In this document: piece after piece, positions 16,014 through 24,850 of the stretch
Layout: every line of letters starts with the position of its first letter
Numbering within the stretch: position 1 is the first letter of the stretch
Source: an uncultured Dysgonomonas sp.
GTDB lineage: Bacteria; Bacteroidota; Bacteroidia; Bacteroidales; Dysgonomonadaceae
DNA: 64,000 nucleotides
Direction of reading: 5' to 3'
Assembly (NCBI RefSeq): GCF_934668725.1
Contig: NZ_CAKUOF010000004.1
Span: 1-64,000 of the forward strand
Translations under genes and position numbers: made by a program
The notes under the pieces: generated by a model
The model's input: the letters and a program-made list of their open reading frames with translations, nothing else
Told to the model about the DNA's origin: nothing
The model's database searches: none

Positions 16014-17069
16014 CTATGCTTTATCTAAATAGATCAGAGCAGAATAGCGTTGAGCTCCCATTTGGAAATCGGATTTAAACCGGTGTTGAAATCCAAACTC
16101 TTCAGCACGTCCTGTTGTATTTTGTGATTTTATCTGCCTGAACATTTCGAACATTCCCCCGGCTCTGAATACAGATGTTTTTATAAATACAAAGCCGGCT
16201 GGAACGATATCTCCGGTAATAATGGTTCCTTGAGGAGATTTGATTTTATTGACAATATCATAGCCTATATTTAGCTTCTGAACCGATTTATGGATTTTGA
16301 ACCCATAATATTCAACTATCAGAGGTTTGATAATACCATTGGGAGAAATACGCTCCAATTGCCCTTTAAGAATAGTATTGTTATTAACCAAGTCCCACCA
16401 CATATCAGAAGGTAATACCAGATTACGTCCGTCTGATGGGAATTCCTGATTATCACATGCTCTAGCCAGATTTACAATATCATCAAGACACAATACCTTG
16501 AATCCTCCACGAGTGATTACAGTTGTGGTTCCATCCGTATTCTTAGAAATACCGGTAGAGCCTATTACAATGCGTTTATTTCCGGCTGATTGAGGTGTAT
16601 AGGCATGTGCCGAATCTTCTATTTCCTGTTTTACAATGGCATCAGCCGATTTTTTAGTGTAATATTGAACTTTGTCAAACGGCAATGCGTGTAGATTGAT
16701 ATTACGTATCTTATAGTTTTGGCTGTCATATACATCCAAAGAAACCTTATGTGTTGTTTCTTCCGGTTCCACACTGTCAATATCGGTTGTCCGGTTCTTG
16801 TAAACTTGAGGAGCTTCTCCGGCTTCAGGAAAAACTAAGGTTTGACCATCTTCAACAAACGTGCTTAAGTCTTCAGCTTCACTCAGCCATGTATCTATAG
16901 CTTGGTACTCTTCTTTCAGAGAAGTCAGGAATACTATCTTTTGTGTATCCAACACTATCGGAGGAGCAGCTAAAAATACACCGGCACCCACAACAGGAAC
17001 TCCGAATATGGATACCACACATACCAGCAACAGAATCAGGCATGTCATTATCTTAAAAAATCGTTTCAT
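16014..17069 (-). CDS. major capsid protein, Bacteroidota Mu-like type
   Basis: I place the start at the ATG ending at 17069 (MKRFFKIMTCLILLL), since the 23 residues before it look like leader sequence. The 351-residue protein follows the protease/scaffold gene, the place of Mu gpT. Residues such as YQAIDTWLSEAEDLSTFVEDGQ and RHRFKSD-like FQHRFKSDFQMGAQRYSALIYLD suit a capsid subunit. Odd feature: residues 5-30 form a strongly hydrophobic, signal-like segment, unusual for a cytoplasmic capsid; it may be removed by the protease or serve in assembly. Confidence 0.65.
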   Translation of the reverse strand: MKRFFKIMTCLILLLVCVVSIFGVPVVGAGVFLAAPPIVLDTQKIVFLTSLKEEYQAIDTWLSEAEDLSTFVEDGQTLVFPEAGEAPQVYKNRTTDIDSVEPEETTHKVSLDVYDSQNYKIRNINLHALPFDKVQYYTKKSADAIVKQEIEDSAHAYTPQSAGNKRIVIGSTGISKNTDGTTTVITRGGFKVLCLDDIVNLARACDNQEFPSDGRNLVLPSDMWWDLVNNNTILKGQLERISPNGIIKPLIVEYYGFKIHKSVQKLNIGYDIVNKIKSPQGTIITGDIVPAGFVFIKTSVFRAGGMFEMFRQIKSQNTTGRAEEFGFQHRFKSDFQMGAQRYSALIYLDKA

Positions 17070-17109
17070 ATAAATTTGAATTATTTGTTTTCGTATTTTA
17101 TGATTATAA

Positions 17110-17124
17110 AAGGTCTTAGACCTT
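17110..17124. repeat. AAGGTCTTAGACCTT palindrome
   Basis: A perfect 15-bp copy of the interspersed palindrome, lying between the protease and capsid genes upstream of the chosen capsid start. Confidence 0.8.
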
Positions 17125-17163
17125 ACTTCGCAAAGCACTTCGTAGGCTTCGCAAATGTTTTTT

Positions 17164-18225
17164 TTACTTTTCGGGTATAATTACCCCGTTCTTAACACTA
17201 TCAGCCTCAAAATCGGCTACAAGCTTCTTGAATTTTTCCGGTTCGTTCTTTTCCATCAGCGACAATGCTTGCGGATCCTTCCGGTAATATTCATAATACC
17301 CCCATCCGGAACGTTCGTCTGTTCCTTTCTGTGATTGGTTACCTGAAGACATACCTTGCATAAAAGTCTGTAAGCCATCTTTACCGGCTTTTGCCTCCAG
17401 TACTCTTTTGGTTCCTTCATAATCCGATATCGCAGCAGGTTTATAGATCGCTTTTTCGGCTTCAGTTATTGCACCACGATCGAAATGTAGTTTAACCAGC
17501 CCATCTGCTAAGACTTCTGCCTGATTTGCCCCGTTCGCTTCCGGAGCTTTGCGGGCATCCAGCATTTTACAGGTAGCATCATAATTAGATAATGCCAGTT
17601 CCCTGATCGAATCGATTTCACCATCAGCCACAACACCTCGGTTTTTATGGATCGTAATCAGATTCTCAGCATTCAATTTGCGTTGAGCATCCAGTTCTGT
17701 TTGTAGCTGCTCAACTGTTTTTTCATCTTTACTCATCTTTTTTGTTTGGGTTAAAAGATTCAATTTGTACTCGTTTCCTTCGGGAGTGGATAGCTTGACG
17801 GCGTTTTTTTGCCCCGGTACTGTTACCAGACTGATCTCTAATAGTTCACTTTTAGTAAGGGTCGGACGGGTTTGTCCTTGGATCAGATTTTTAGACTCCT
17901 CACTTTCTTCTACAGGCAGCACATTCAGGCTTACAGCATTCATATAACCGTCTGTATACTTCCAGTACAGTTTTACAGCTTCATCATCATTGCGGTCAAA
18001 TTCAACTGTACCTTTTAATTCTTGACCTTCTATACGTAAGTTCTTCCATTTACCGACAGGAATCATAAAAGTTGCATGCTGTACGCAACATACCGGATTT
18101 TTAATGAATCCGGTCAAGTCGATACCGGCTACCAGCAAACGCCAGCCGTAGCGGTTTACCGACTCATCGGTAATAGTAAAATCATGTTCCAGTACTTCGG
18201 GTAATTTTCTTTTCGTTTCAGCCAT
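17164..18225 (-). CDS. prohead protease fused to scaffold (Mu gpI/Z-like)
   Basis: The 353-residue protein has an N-terminal prohead protease domain (S78/HK97-like): CCVQHATFMIPVGKWKNLRIEG with a likely catalytic His, followed by GYMNAVSLNVLP and KSELLEISLVTVPG, where the Ser of the EISLV strand is the typical nucleophile. From about 165 on it is a helical scaffold (EKTVEQLQTELDAQRKLNAENL) ending SVKNGVIIPEK. It processes and shapes the procapsid. It is the first gene of the leftward late operon and diverges from terminase. Confidence 0.8.
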   Translation of the reverse strand: MAETKRKLPEVLEHDFTITDESVNRYGWRLLVAGIDLTGFIKNPVCCVQHATFMIPVGKWKNLRIEGQELKGTVEFDRNDDEAVKLYWKYTDGYMNAVSLNVLPVEESEESKNLIQGQTRPTLTKSELLEISLVTVPGQKNAVKLSTPEGNEYKLNLLTQTKKMSKDEKTVEQLQTELDAQRKLNAENLITIHKNRGVVADGEIDSIRELALSNYDATCKMLDARKAPEANGANQAEVLADGLVKLHFDRGAITEAEKAIYKPAAISDYEGTKRVLEAKAGKDGLQTFMQGMSSGNQSQKGTDERSGWGYYEYYRKDPQALSLMEKNEPEKFKKLVADFEADSVKNGVIIPEK

Positions 18226-18401
18226 TTCTCACTCATTTTTCAGCAAAGTAAAGGAGTCGAAACAAGCCTGTCAAATCGGGGTTTATTCATTAGGATTTAT
18301 TTATTAATCATTAATAATCAGAGACTAATCAATAAAAACCAATTTGTAACAGGTAGTAACATTTAGAACCTTTGTACATATAAATAAGTCAATTGATCTA
18401 T
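18226..18401. promoter_or_regulatory. divergent late promoter region at the middle of the prophage
   Basis: The 176-base gap separates the leftward capsid-tail operon from the rightward packaging operon. On the minus strand, TTTG, 20 bases, then TTACTTTG is a promoter-like pair. Near the rightward start lie TGTAACAGGTAGTAACA (18346-18362), two GTAAC half sites like those clustered at 34808-34876, and AACCTTTG, a poor -7 element. Late Mu operons need an activator, so weak cores are expected. The activator is not identified. Confidence 0.5.
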
Positions 18402-18887
18402 ATGGCACGATTCACAAAAGCACAACGAGAAGAGAAAATTTCGCAAGCCCGGCGTATGTACTGCAAGGGCTTCGATGCCCAGACTATATCCGATATAATG
18501 GGAGATGTAGAGGTTTCAACTATTGAACGCTGGATCCGGGAAGAAGGATTCGAGAAGGATAAGCGAAGCCAGATTATAGCATTATCCGAAATCCGTAATT
18601 CCATATTGGAAAGCTACGCAGATGTATTGGAGGGTAAAAAACCAAAGATAACAGCAGATCAGGCTGTAAAATATGCCAATGCATTCGAGAAGTTCTCTTC
18701 GAAAAAACAAGTCCTTATGTATCAATATGAGTCCTACGAGATTCTTTGCGAAGAATATATGTCAGACATACAGAAAACGACTGACAAAAAAGAGAAGGAA
18801 GAGCTGTTAAAGGAATTACAGAATATCCGCACCAGAATGGATCGGGTTTTAACCCGGTTGACCGGCGAAGTTATAGGCAATGAATAA
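18402..18887 (+). CDS. terminase small subunit-like (Mu gp27 position)
   Basis: This 161-residue protein (start ATG 18402, MARFTKAQREEK) has an N-terminal helix-turn-helix (AQTISDIMGDVEVSTIERWIREEG) and a long helical C-terminus (LKELQNIRTRMDRVLTRLTGE), the layout of small terminase/DUF1804-type proteins that bind phage DNA and load the motor. It heads the rightward head operon. Mu uses the analogous gp27 for packaging. Confidence 0.7.
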   Translation: MARFTKAQREEKISQARRMYCKGFDAQTISDIMGDVEVSTIERWIREEGFEKDKRSQIIALSEIRNSILESYADVLEGKKPKITADQAVKYANAFEKFSSKKQVLMYQYESYEILCEEYMSDIQKTTDKKEKEELLKELQNIRTRMDRVLTRLTGEVIGNE

Positions 18888-18898
18888 GGTCTCAGACC
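18886..18898. repeat. AAGGTCTCAGACC palindrome
   Basis: A copy of the interspersed palindrome that overlaps the stop codon of the small terminase gene; the last two bases of the 15-bp consensus are altered. Confidence 0.65.
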
Positions 18899-18961
18899 CA
18901 CTTTAAGTAACAGTAAATATTTAATGAAACATTTCAAGTTCATAACTATCTGATGTTATTC

Positions 18962-18996
18962 TGCTTGCCAAAGTAATAAATAGGTCTGAGACCTTA
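18962..18996 (+). repeat. long form of the interspersed palindrome
   Basis: TGCTTGCCAAAGTAATAAA followed by TAGGTCTGAGACCTTA. The CCAAAG-AATAAA arm plus palindrome matches the copies at 24264 and, inverted, at 20874. Confidence 0.7.
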
Positions 18997-19010
18997 AAAT
19001 TCAACTAAGT

Positions 19011-19238
19011 ATGAAAAAGGTAAAACGATTAAAGTTAATAATCAATATCTGGTTATTGAAACGAAAAACCCGGAAGCTCGCAAAGAAGTCCGGTGTAGAG
19101 CATTTCCTTATTATGTGGAAAGGAAAGCCTGAAATTTTAAGCAAAGACGGCTTTAAACACATGAGACAACATGGGTTGTTCCCATTATCATTTACAGCCA
19201 ACGAGTTAAAGAAGATTGCTATTTATCACGTTAAATGA
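19011..19238 (+). CDS. small basic phage protein
   Basis: A 75-residue, Lys/Arg-rich protein (MKKVKRLKLIINIWLLKRKTRKL) with a C-terminal EHFLIMWKGKPEILSKDGFKHM segment. Its TGA overlaps the ATG of the large terminase gene (ATGA), implying coupled translation. It probably helps packaging. I do not recognise the family. Confidence 0.7.
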   Translation: MKKVKRLKLIINIWLLKRKTRKLAKKSGVEHFLIMWKGKPEILSKDGFKHMRQHGLFPLSFTANELKKIAIYHVK

Positions 19239-20875
19239 CTAAGAGTGAATATAAAGAACTATTGGAGCGTTTCCGTGAAAGGTCTGCATATATAAATAAA
19301 GCAACAATAGAGACTATCCGGAAAGAAACGCCTGAAGAGCAGGAGGAGCGTATTAAATGGCTTCTCCTGCCGGATAACTATGGGCATTGCTTTAATTACT
19401 ATTTTGGGAAAGGTACACCTATACCAATGGCTGACTGCGATTGTGCGTGGTATCATACCTCTATCTATAAAGACCTGTACAACGAAGCTTTTATTACTCT
19501 CTTTAACCTGATCTTCCGGGGCGGGGCTAAATCGACTCATGCAAACATGGGATACCCGTTTGCCCTGAAGCAATCGGAATTAGCAAAATTCTTCCTGACA
19601 GTCGGAGCCAATGAAGTCCGGGCTGCTATGTTATTGCAAGACCTTCAGGTACAGTTCGAAGCCAATAACCGGATTGTTCAGGACTTTGGCATGCAGATGA
19701 GCTATGGTAACTGGGCGAAGGGTCAATTCGAAACGACAGACCGGTGTACGTTTATGGCTTTGGGTATCGATCAGCCTTTTCGTGGTTTGCGTCAAAACGG
19801 TGTCCGGCTCGAATACGTTTCTCTGGATGATATTGAGGACAAAAAAAGAGCCATGAACAAAAGGCTCGTCAATGAGTATGTCGAGAAAGTAACCGGTGAT
19901 ATACAAGGGGCATTCTCAACTCAGTCGGAACGGGCTATAGTCAACAATAACTATTTCGTGGAAAACGGGTTCATTGCGAACCTGATGGCAAAAAAAGGTT
20001 TTGATATCCGGAAACTGGATACCAAACAGAATATTATTTGCAAAGAAAAATATTCTAGTCTGTATCTGATAAATTTAACAGATAAGTATTTCGACCAGAT
20101 CAATAAGGACAATACAAAAGATTGGAAGCCATCTTGGATAGAACGGTATTCTCATGCCGATTGCCTACGCAAAAAGGAACAATACACCCATGATAAGGAA
20201 ACCCTGAGCGGTGAATTCTACAATACGCCGATTAATGTAGGTAAACGGATCAAGAAACACATGATCCGGATGGTAAAGCCTAAAACTTTTGACCAGTACA
20301 TTGTCATAGTCGGTAACTGGGACTTTGCCTATTCCGATGCTGCCTGTTACAAAGCGATGGCTGTTTTAGGAGTGAACGGCTTGCATATGACTTGCTTGGA
20401 TATCTTTTGCCGGCAAACGGCTGATATCGATACGGCTTTGGAATATCACTATACCAGAGCCAAAGAGATAGTGAAGCTGAACGGATCGACTATGTTTTAC
20501 TACGATGGCAGTGTAGCACAGGAAGCCATTTATGAGCCGGTTCTGTTACGTGCAGCAGTCAAACACAAGTCATGGTGTATTCCTATGGCTCAGAAGAGTT
20601 CTGTAGATAAATACATCAAGATCGATACGACACTTGTAAGTGTACTTATTACAGGGCTGTTGGACTTTAGTGAGGATTTGGAACACAATCCCGACTGGGA
20701 GGAGGCAAAGGCTCAGATGCTCAATTTTGAAAAGGGAGGAAAATATCCGGTCGACTTTCCTGATGCGTTGACCGATGCAATTTTAAAAGCTCAGGAATAT
20801 TTAAACGGGGGTGAAGACGATGAGAGTTCAAATTCTGCTCCGGTATTTGGTGAACGAAAAAGAGGAGGTTACTAA
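19235..20875 (+). CDS. terminase large subunit (Mu gp28-like)
   Basis: The 546-residue packaging motor has a deviant Walker A FRGGAKST (about 94-101), Walker B EYVSLDD (about 193-199), and a C-terminal RNase H-like nuclease that begins VIVGNWDFAYSDAACYKAM with the first acidic residue; the later DYDGS-like YYDGSVAQEAIYEP and DALTDAILKA supply more acidic residues. It cuts and pumps DNA into proheads. Length is standard. It is coupled to the small upstream gene by an ATGA overlap. Confidence 0.9.
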   Translation: MTKSEYKELLERFRERSAYINKATIETIRKETPEEQEERIKWLLLPDNYGHCFNYYFGKGTPIPMADCDCAWYHTSIYKDLYNEAFITLFNLIFRGGAKSTHANMGYPFALKQSELAKFFLTVGANEVRAAMLLQDLQVQFEANNRIVQDFGMQMSYGNWAKGQFETTDRCTFMALGIDQPFRGLRQNGVRLEYVSLDDIEDKKRAMNKRLVNEYVEKVTGDIQGAFSTQSERAIVNNNYFVENGFIANLMAKKGFDIRKLDTKQNIICKEKYSSLYLINLTDKYFDQINKDNTKDWKPSWIERYSHADCLRKKEQYTHDKETLSGEFYNTPINVGKRIKKHMIRMVKPKTFDQYIVIVGNWDFAYSDAACYKAMAVLGVNGLHMTCLDIFCRQTADIDTALEYHYTRAKEIVKLNGSTMFYYDGSVAQEAIYEPVLLRAAVKHKSWCIPMAQKSSVDKYIKIDTTLVSVLITGLLDFSEDLEHNPDWEEAKAQMLNFEKGGKYPVDFPDALTDAILKAQEYLNGGEDDESSNSAPVFGERKRGGY

Positions 20876-20913
20876 GGTCACAGACCTTCTTTATTGCTTT
20901 GGTTGGTAAAACA
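20874..20913 (-). repeat. long form of the interspersed palindrome, inverted
   Basis: AAGGTCACAGACCTT (20874-20888) is followed by CTTTATTGCTTTGGTTGGTA, the reverse complement of the CCAAAGCAATAAA arm seen at 24264, so this copy lies in the opposite orientation. It overlaps the stop of the large terminase gene. Confidence 0.7.
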
Positions 20914-20968
20914 ACTGAAGTCAACAATAGATATCATAATTTATTAAACAACTAACAATTCTTAGATC

Positions 20969-21397
20969 ATGGCATTTCTTACAAAATCAGAATTAAAAAC
21001 GGTTGCAGATATTAATCTTGTAAATAAAATAACCGATCTGGATGATTCTATAGTAGAGGATATCATTCTGGAAAGCATAGATAAAATGAAAAGCTATCTG
21101 AGCCGGTATTATGATACTAAAGCAATTTTTGAAAAAGAAGGATCGGAAAGGAAACCTTCCATCGTGAAACGCCTGAAGGATATTGTTATTTATGAAATCT
21201 ACGAACGGCATACCCGCGACACCAATGCCGTTGCAGCACGGCGTTATGCTGAAGCAATGGACTGGCTGGAGAAAATAAACACCGGAGAACTGGGTGATAA
21301 AACATTACCGCCGGCACCCAGTGATGACAAAGGCAATAACGGAACTACAGGAGATTCCAGATTCGGAAGTGGAACCAGATATGGTTCAATATACTAG
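20969..21397 (+). CDS. Mu gp36-like head/neck protein (DUF1320)
   Basis: A 142-residue protein. MAFLTKSELKTVADINLVNKI, then a helical core (DSIVEDIILESIDKMKSYLSRYYD) and VKRLKDIVIYEIYERHTRD is the pattern of Mu gp36/DUF1320 proteins, believed to join head and tail. The C-terminal 40 residues are Gly/Asn-rich and probably disordered. Confidence 0.75.
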   Translation: MAFLTKSELKTVADINLVNKITDLDDSIVEDIILESIDKMKSYLSRYYDTKAIFEKEGSERKPSIVKRLKDIVIYEIYERHTRDTNAVAARRYAEAMDWLEKINTGELGDKTLPPAPSDDKGNNGTTGDSRFGSGTRYGSIY

Positions 21398-21453
21398 GCT
21401 ACAGCCCATGCAAATCAAATACACCACCCTAAAATTAATGATTTGCAATTCTT

Positions 21454-22737
21454 ATGGGACGATCTTATAAAAAACGAAGTAATATACCAAATAACCGTAC
21501 ACTTGTTTTAAAACAGGATAAGCAGGCTAAAAATGTACGTTATGGAAAACAGCCTCCAATCACCGACACACGCGGATCAAGCAAGCTGGAGATAGACTAT
21601 TTCCATTTCTATGAATCGCTGTACCGGAAAGAAGTTACAGACTGGCAACAGGCTCGGATAATCCGGCGTGATCCGTTCAACCCGATAACCTATCTTATAC
21701 AGCAGCTCTATAAAGATGCCATGCTCGACAACCATTTACAGGGTGCGATAGAGAATCGCATTCTACGTGTGGTTAACAAAGAGTTTGTGCTGAAAGACGG
21801 TGACGACCAAATAGATAAAGAACGCTCTAAACTTATCCAGAAACGATGGTTCAGGCACTTGATCCGAAAAGCTATGGAATCTAAGTTCTATGGTTACAGT
21901 ATGTGCTTTATCAATGATTTTAGTTCGGGGAATATTCGCAAAATCACAGATTTGCCCCGGGAAAATATAATTCCGGAACGAGGGCTGCTACTCAAGGAAG
22001 CTCATAATCCTTCAGGTGAAGCCATCAGTTACAATATGTTTCCCAATTTTTTGATATATATACAGCTTCTGCCCGAATCAATTGGAATATTGGAGCGTGT
22101 GGCTCCCATGACTATATACAAACGGCACTCATGGGCTTCATGGGACGAGTTTGAACAAATATTCGGGGTGCCTATCCGTATAGCCCGGACAATGATTAAT
22201 ACGGAAAAACACAAGAATGAACTGCAAAGCTGGCTCGAAACAATGGGTACTGCCAGCTATGCTATTTTTGACAAACAGGTAGATGTAGAGATCAAAGAGA
22301 ACCAGAAGACCGACTCATACAATGTATTCCTGCAAAAGATAACGGCTATCGACAAACAGATATCCAAAGGCATTGTAGGGCAAACCATGACTATGGATGA
22401 TGGAAGCTCCCAGTCTCAGGCTGAAGTGCATCAGCAAACCTATCAGGAGATAACCGATGCCGATATAATGGATGTTCAGGACTGGGCTACAGATGACTTC
22501 CTTCCGGTGATGCGGAATTTGGGATATGATATACCGGAAGGTTATTATATTGAACTGATTGAAAAGACTGTTATCAAACCAAAGGATAAAATTAAAATAG
22601 ACGGTGAACTGCTTCGAGCCGGCGTACCATTAACAGATCAATATCTGGAGGACACTTACGATGTTGAGATCGACAAGGAAAAACCGCGAAATGCACCTAA
22701 ACCGGAAGATAGCGAGTCTTTAAGTTTTTTCGACTAA
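21454..22737 (+). CDS. portal protein (Mu gp29-like, DUF935)
   Basis: The 427-residue portal includes RRDPFNPITYLIQQLYKDAMLDNHLQGAIENRI, the typical DUF935 opening, WFRHLIRKAMESKFYGYSMCF, and the APMTIYKRHSWASWDEFEQIFGVPIRI / VGQTMTMDDGSSQSQAEVH wing and stem segments. Portals form the dodecameric DNA gate. The length is a little short for DUF935. It is followed after 8 bases by the MuF gene. Confidence 0.9.
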   Translation: MGRSYKKRSNIPNNRTLVLKQDKQAKNVRYGKQPPITDTRGSSKLEIDYFHFYESLYRKEVTDWQQARIIRRDPFNPITYLIQQLYKDAMLDNHLQGAIENRILRVVNKEFVLKDGDDQIDKERSKLIQKRWFRHLIRKAMESKFYGYSMCFINDFSSGNIRKITDLPRENIIPERGLLLKEAHNPSGEAISYNMFPNFLIYIQLLPESIGILERVAPMTIYKRHSWASWDEFEQIFGVPIRIARTMINTEKHKNELQSWLETMGTASYAIFDKQVDVEIKENQKTDSYNVFLQKITAIDKQISKGIVGQTMTMDDGSSQSQAEVHQQTYQEITDADIMDVQDWATDDFLPVMRNLGYDIPEGYYIELIEKTVIKPKDKIKIDGELLRAGVPLTDQYLEDTYDVEIDKEKPRNAPKPEDSESLSFFD

Positions 22738-22745
22738 GCCCCCCA

Positions 22746-24107
22746 ATGGAGGGGGCGGTACAGTTCCATAACCAGATAAATACTTTATATTATCATTCGG
22801 GATGCTGTCTTGATAATAGTTTACACACATATACATTAGATGCCGATACGGATGATCTTCCCATAATAGATACCAACCGGTTATTAAACAAAGCCCTGAA
22901 TAATATCTACCGGAAACGAGGTGGTACCGGAAATATTGATCCGGCTTTATTCGAGTTGAATAATAAACCTCTTCAGGAAGGTATCGACAAAACTTTTTCA
23001 GTAGCCGGAGTTGAATTCGGTAAACGTAACAAGGATTTTATAGACCAATTCAAATATAATACTTCTGTATTTGCAGCATTCAAAGCTCATAAAGAGACTG
23101 ATGAGCTGTCAAAGCTGGTTATTAACGAAAAGGGTGATCTTCGCCCATGGCATGAATTCCGGAAGCTGGCAGAACCTGTTACCGGAAATTATAACAAACG
23201 CTGGTTAAAAACAGAGTATGACACGGTAGTGCGTTCGGCTCGAATGGCTACCAACTGGAAGAAGTTCGAGGAACGGAAGCATATATTCCCGAATCTGGAA
23301 TTTATGAAGAGCCGGGCAAAGAATAAACGCGAAACCCATTTAGAATGGGTTGGTACTATTCTGCCGATAGATCACCCATGGTGGAGAACTCATACTCCTC
23401 CTATTGATTGGGGCTGCGAATGTTGGATCAGGCAAACCCGTGCAGCGGTTACCGGTGTACCTGATAGGGATTATGATATCCCGGAAGTATTCCAAAATAA
23501 TCCGGGCATTACGGCTGAACCGGTTCTTATAGATAAACACCCGTATGTAACAGAGGCAACTATCAGCAAAGAAGAAGTCCTGAATTTTGTAAATAAACAA
23601 GGCTCAGACAGATTAGAATATGTACGTCAGCCAAATACAGGAAAGGATAAAGGGTATTTGGATATCCACACTCTGGCTGATCAGACACCAACAAACCGAA
23701 CTATCGGAGAACGGTTGGCAGATACAGGGCATAAAGTCCGTTTATTACCGGACATACAACCCTCAGAAAAAAAGCTTCGCGAATTATTGCTTCCTGATGG
23801 AATAAAGCCCAATAAAAATCCGGATGCTATGATTGGAGGTAAAATATTTGAGTTTAAAACGCTTGTGAGTAACACTTACAATGCCGTCAGTCAGGAATTG
23901 CGTAAAGCCGGAAATCAATCGGACTATATCTTATTGAATATAGATAGGTCAATGGATGATACTGTATTGAACAGGGCTATTCGTGGGCGTGTTAAGAATA
24001 AATCTAATATTCAGGAAGTCTGGGTTATGAAAGATGGATATATCCGTAAATACGATCGGGAATATATACTGGGAGATCAGTTTGGTAAAAAGTCAAAAGC
24101 CCTGTGA
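22746..24107 (+). CDS. MuF head morphogenesis protein fused to a nuclease toxin domain
   Basis: This 453-residue protein has a MuF/SPP1 gp7-like part (about 45-275) with NKALNNIYRKRG (48-59), KTEYDTVVRSARMATNW and the signature LPIDHPWW...TPPIDWGCECWI (206-227). From about 315 it carries a CdiA C-terminal-type PD-(D/E)xK nuclease: TIGERLADTGHKVRLLPD, NPDAMIGGKIFEFKT with Asp360, Glu369 and Lys371, then QELRKAGNQSDYILLNI. MuF minor head proteins with C-terminal toxins are known in temperate phages; the toxin may be carried in the virion. No obvious immunity gene follows. Confidence 0.85.
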   Translation: MEGAVQFHNQINTLYYHSGCCLDNSLHTYTLDADTDDLPIIDTNRLLNKALNNIYRKRGGTGNIDPALFELNNKPLQEGIDKTFSVAGVEFGKRNKDFIDQFKYNTSVFAAFKAHKETDELSKLVINEKGDLRPWHEFRKLAEPVTGNYNKRWLKTEYDTVVRSARMATNWKKFEERKHIFPNLEFMKSRAKNKRETHLEWVGTILPIDHPWWRTHTPPIDWGCECWIRQTRAAVTGVPDRDYDIPEVFQNNPGITAEPVLIDKHPYVTEATISKEEVLNFVNKQGSDRLEYVRQPNTGKDKGYLDIHTLADQTPTNRTIGERLADTGHKVRLLPDIQPSEKKLRELLLPDGIKPNKNPDAMIGGKIFEFKTLVSNTYNAVSQELRKAGNQSDYILLNIDRSMDDTVLNRAIRGRVKNKSNIQEVWVMKDGYIRKYDREYILGDQFGKKSKAL

Positions 24108-24129
24108 TAAAAGAATCACAAGGCTTTTG
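24094..24129 (+). terminator. hairpin over the MuF stop codon
   Basis: CAAAAGCCCTGTGAT, loop AAAAGA, ATCACAAGGCTTTTG forms a strong stem that includes the last codons and stop of the MuF gene. There is no clean T tract after it, so partial termination or mRNA stabilisation of the upstream packaging genes is possible. Confidence 0.55.
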
Positions 24130-24263
24130 AGGTGGTACGGGCTTACGGCTGTAACCCCGATCCGATACAAATATAACAGCTTTTCTCTTATTTTCAAATA
24201 AATAAGCAGTAGAAAGTTTTTAATAGATGCATTTTAAAGATAACAGGCTCTGGTTTTTACACT

Positions 24264-24293
24264 TACCAAAGCAATAAAAAGGTCTGAGACCTT
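24264..24293 (+). repeat. long form of the interspersed palindrome
   Basis: TACCAAAGCAATAAA then AAGGTCTGAGACCTT (24279-24293), the cleanest copy with both arm and perfect palindrome, 13 bases before the gpG-like start. The 199-base gap 24108-24306 otherwise shows only the hairpin at 24094. Confidence 0.8.
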
Positions 24294-24306
24294 AACATAA
24301 AATAGT

Positions 24307-24801
24307 ATGAATGGAGAAGAATTTGCAAGGATGTTGCAGGAAAAAGCGGAAGAAGTACACGACTTTATAGAAAATGTATATCCCGATCTAGCCGGGAAAA
24401 TAGCAGTAGATCATTTTCGAGAAAACTTCGACAAGGAGGGTTTTGTAGATAATGGGCTTCATCCATGGCAGGATGTCAAACGCAGGGATACACAAAGCCC
24501 ATGGTATGGATTTGAACCGGTCAATAAAGGTGGATTTTCTCCAACACGGGCAACTGATCCTATTCTAAAAAATACAAACGAGTTATTTGATGCAATCGAG
24601 TATGATGTGCGAGGGGCGGGCGAAGTCGCTATTATCAATGATAAGCCTTATGCTGCTGTACACAATGATGGAGGTCTGGCATATATATACGGAAAAACAC
24701 CTTTTGAAATGCCTAAACGCCAATTTATCGGGCATTCTAAAGAATTGGATGATAAAATAGAAGATATGATTACGGATGAACTGGATCAGATAATCGGGTA
24801 A
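24307..24801 (+). CDS. virion morphogenesis/tail completion protein (Mu gpG-like)
   Basis: A 164-residue protein with HFRENFDKEGFVDNGLHPWQDVKRRD and PILKNTNELFDAIEYDVRGAGEVAIINDKPYAAVHNDGG, then MPKRQFIGHSKELDDKIEDMI, a clear match by eye to the virion morphogenesis family (Mu gpG, P2 gpS). It acts in head-tail joining. It is the last gene of the rightward operon, ending at a bidirectional terminator. Confidence 0.85.
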   Translation: MNGEEFARMLQEKAEEVHDFIENVYPDLAGKIAVDHFRENFDKEGFVDNGLHPWQDVKRRDTQSPWYGFEPVNKGGFSPTRATDPILKNTNELFDAIEYDVRGAGEVAIINDKPYAAVHNDGGLAYIYGKTPFEMPKRQFIGHSKELDDKIEDMITDELDQIIG

Positions 24802-24805
24802 TAAA

Positions 24806-24835
24806 AAATAGCGACTGGATCCAGTCGCTATTTTA
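24806..24835. terminator. bidirectional intrinsic terminator
   Basis: AAAATAGCGACTGGA and TCCAGTCGCTATTTT form a perfect 15-bp palindrome with A and T runs at the edges, between the convergent head operon (ends 24801) and early operon (ends 24851). Confidence 0.9.
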
Positions 24836-24850
24836 AAATACTTTAGATGG

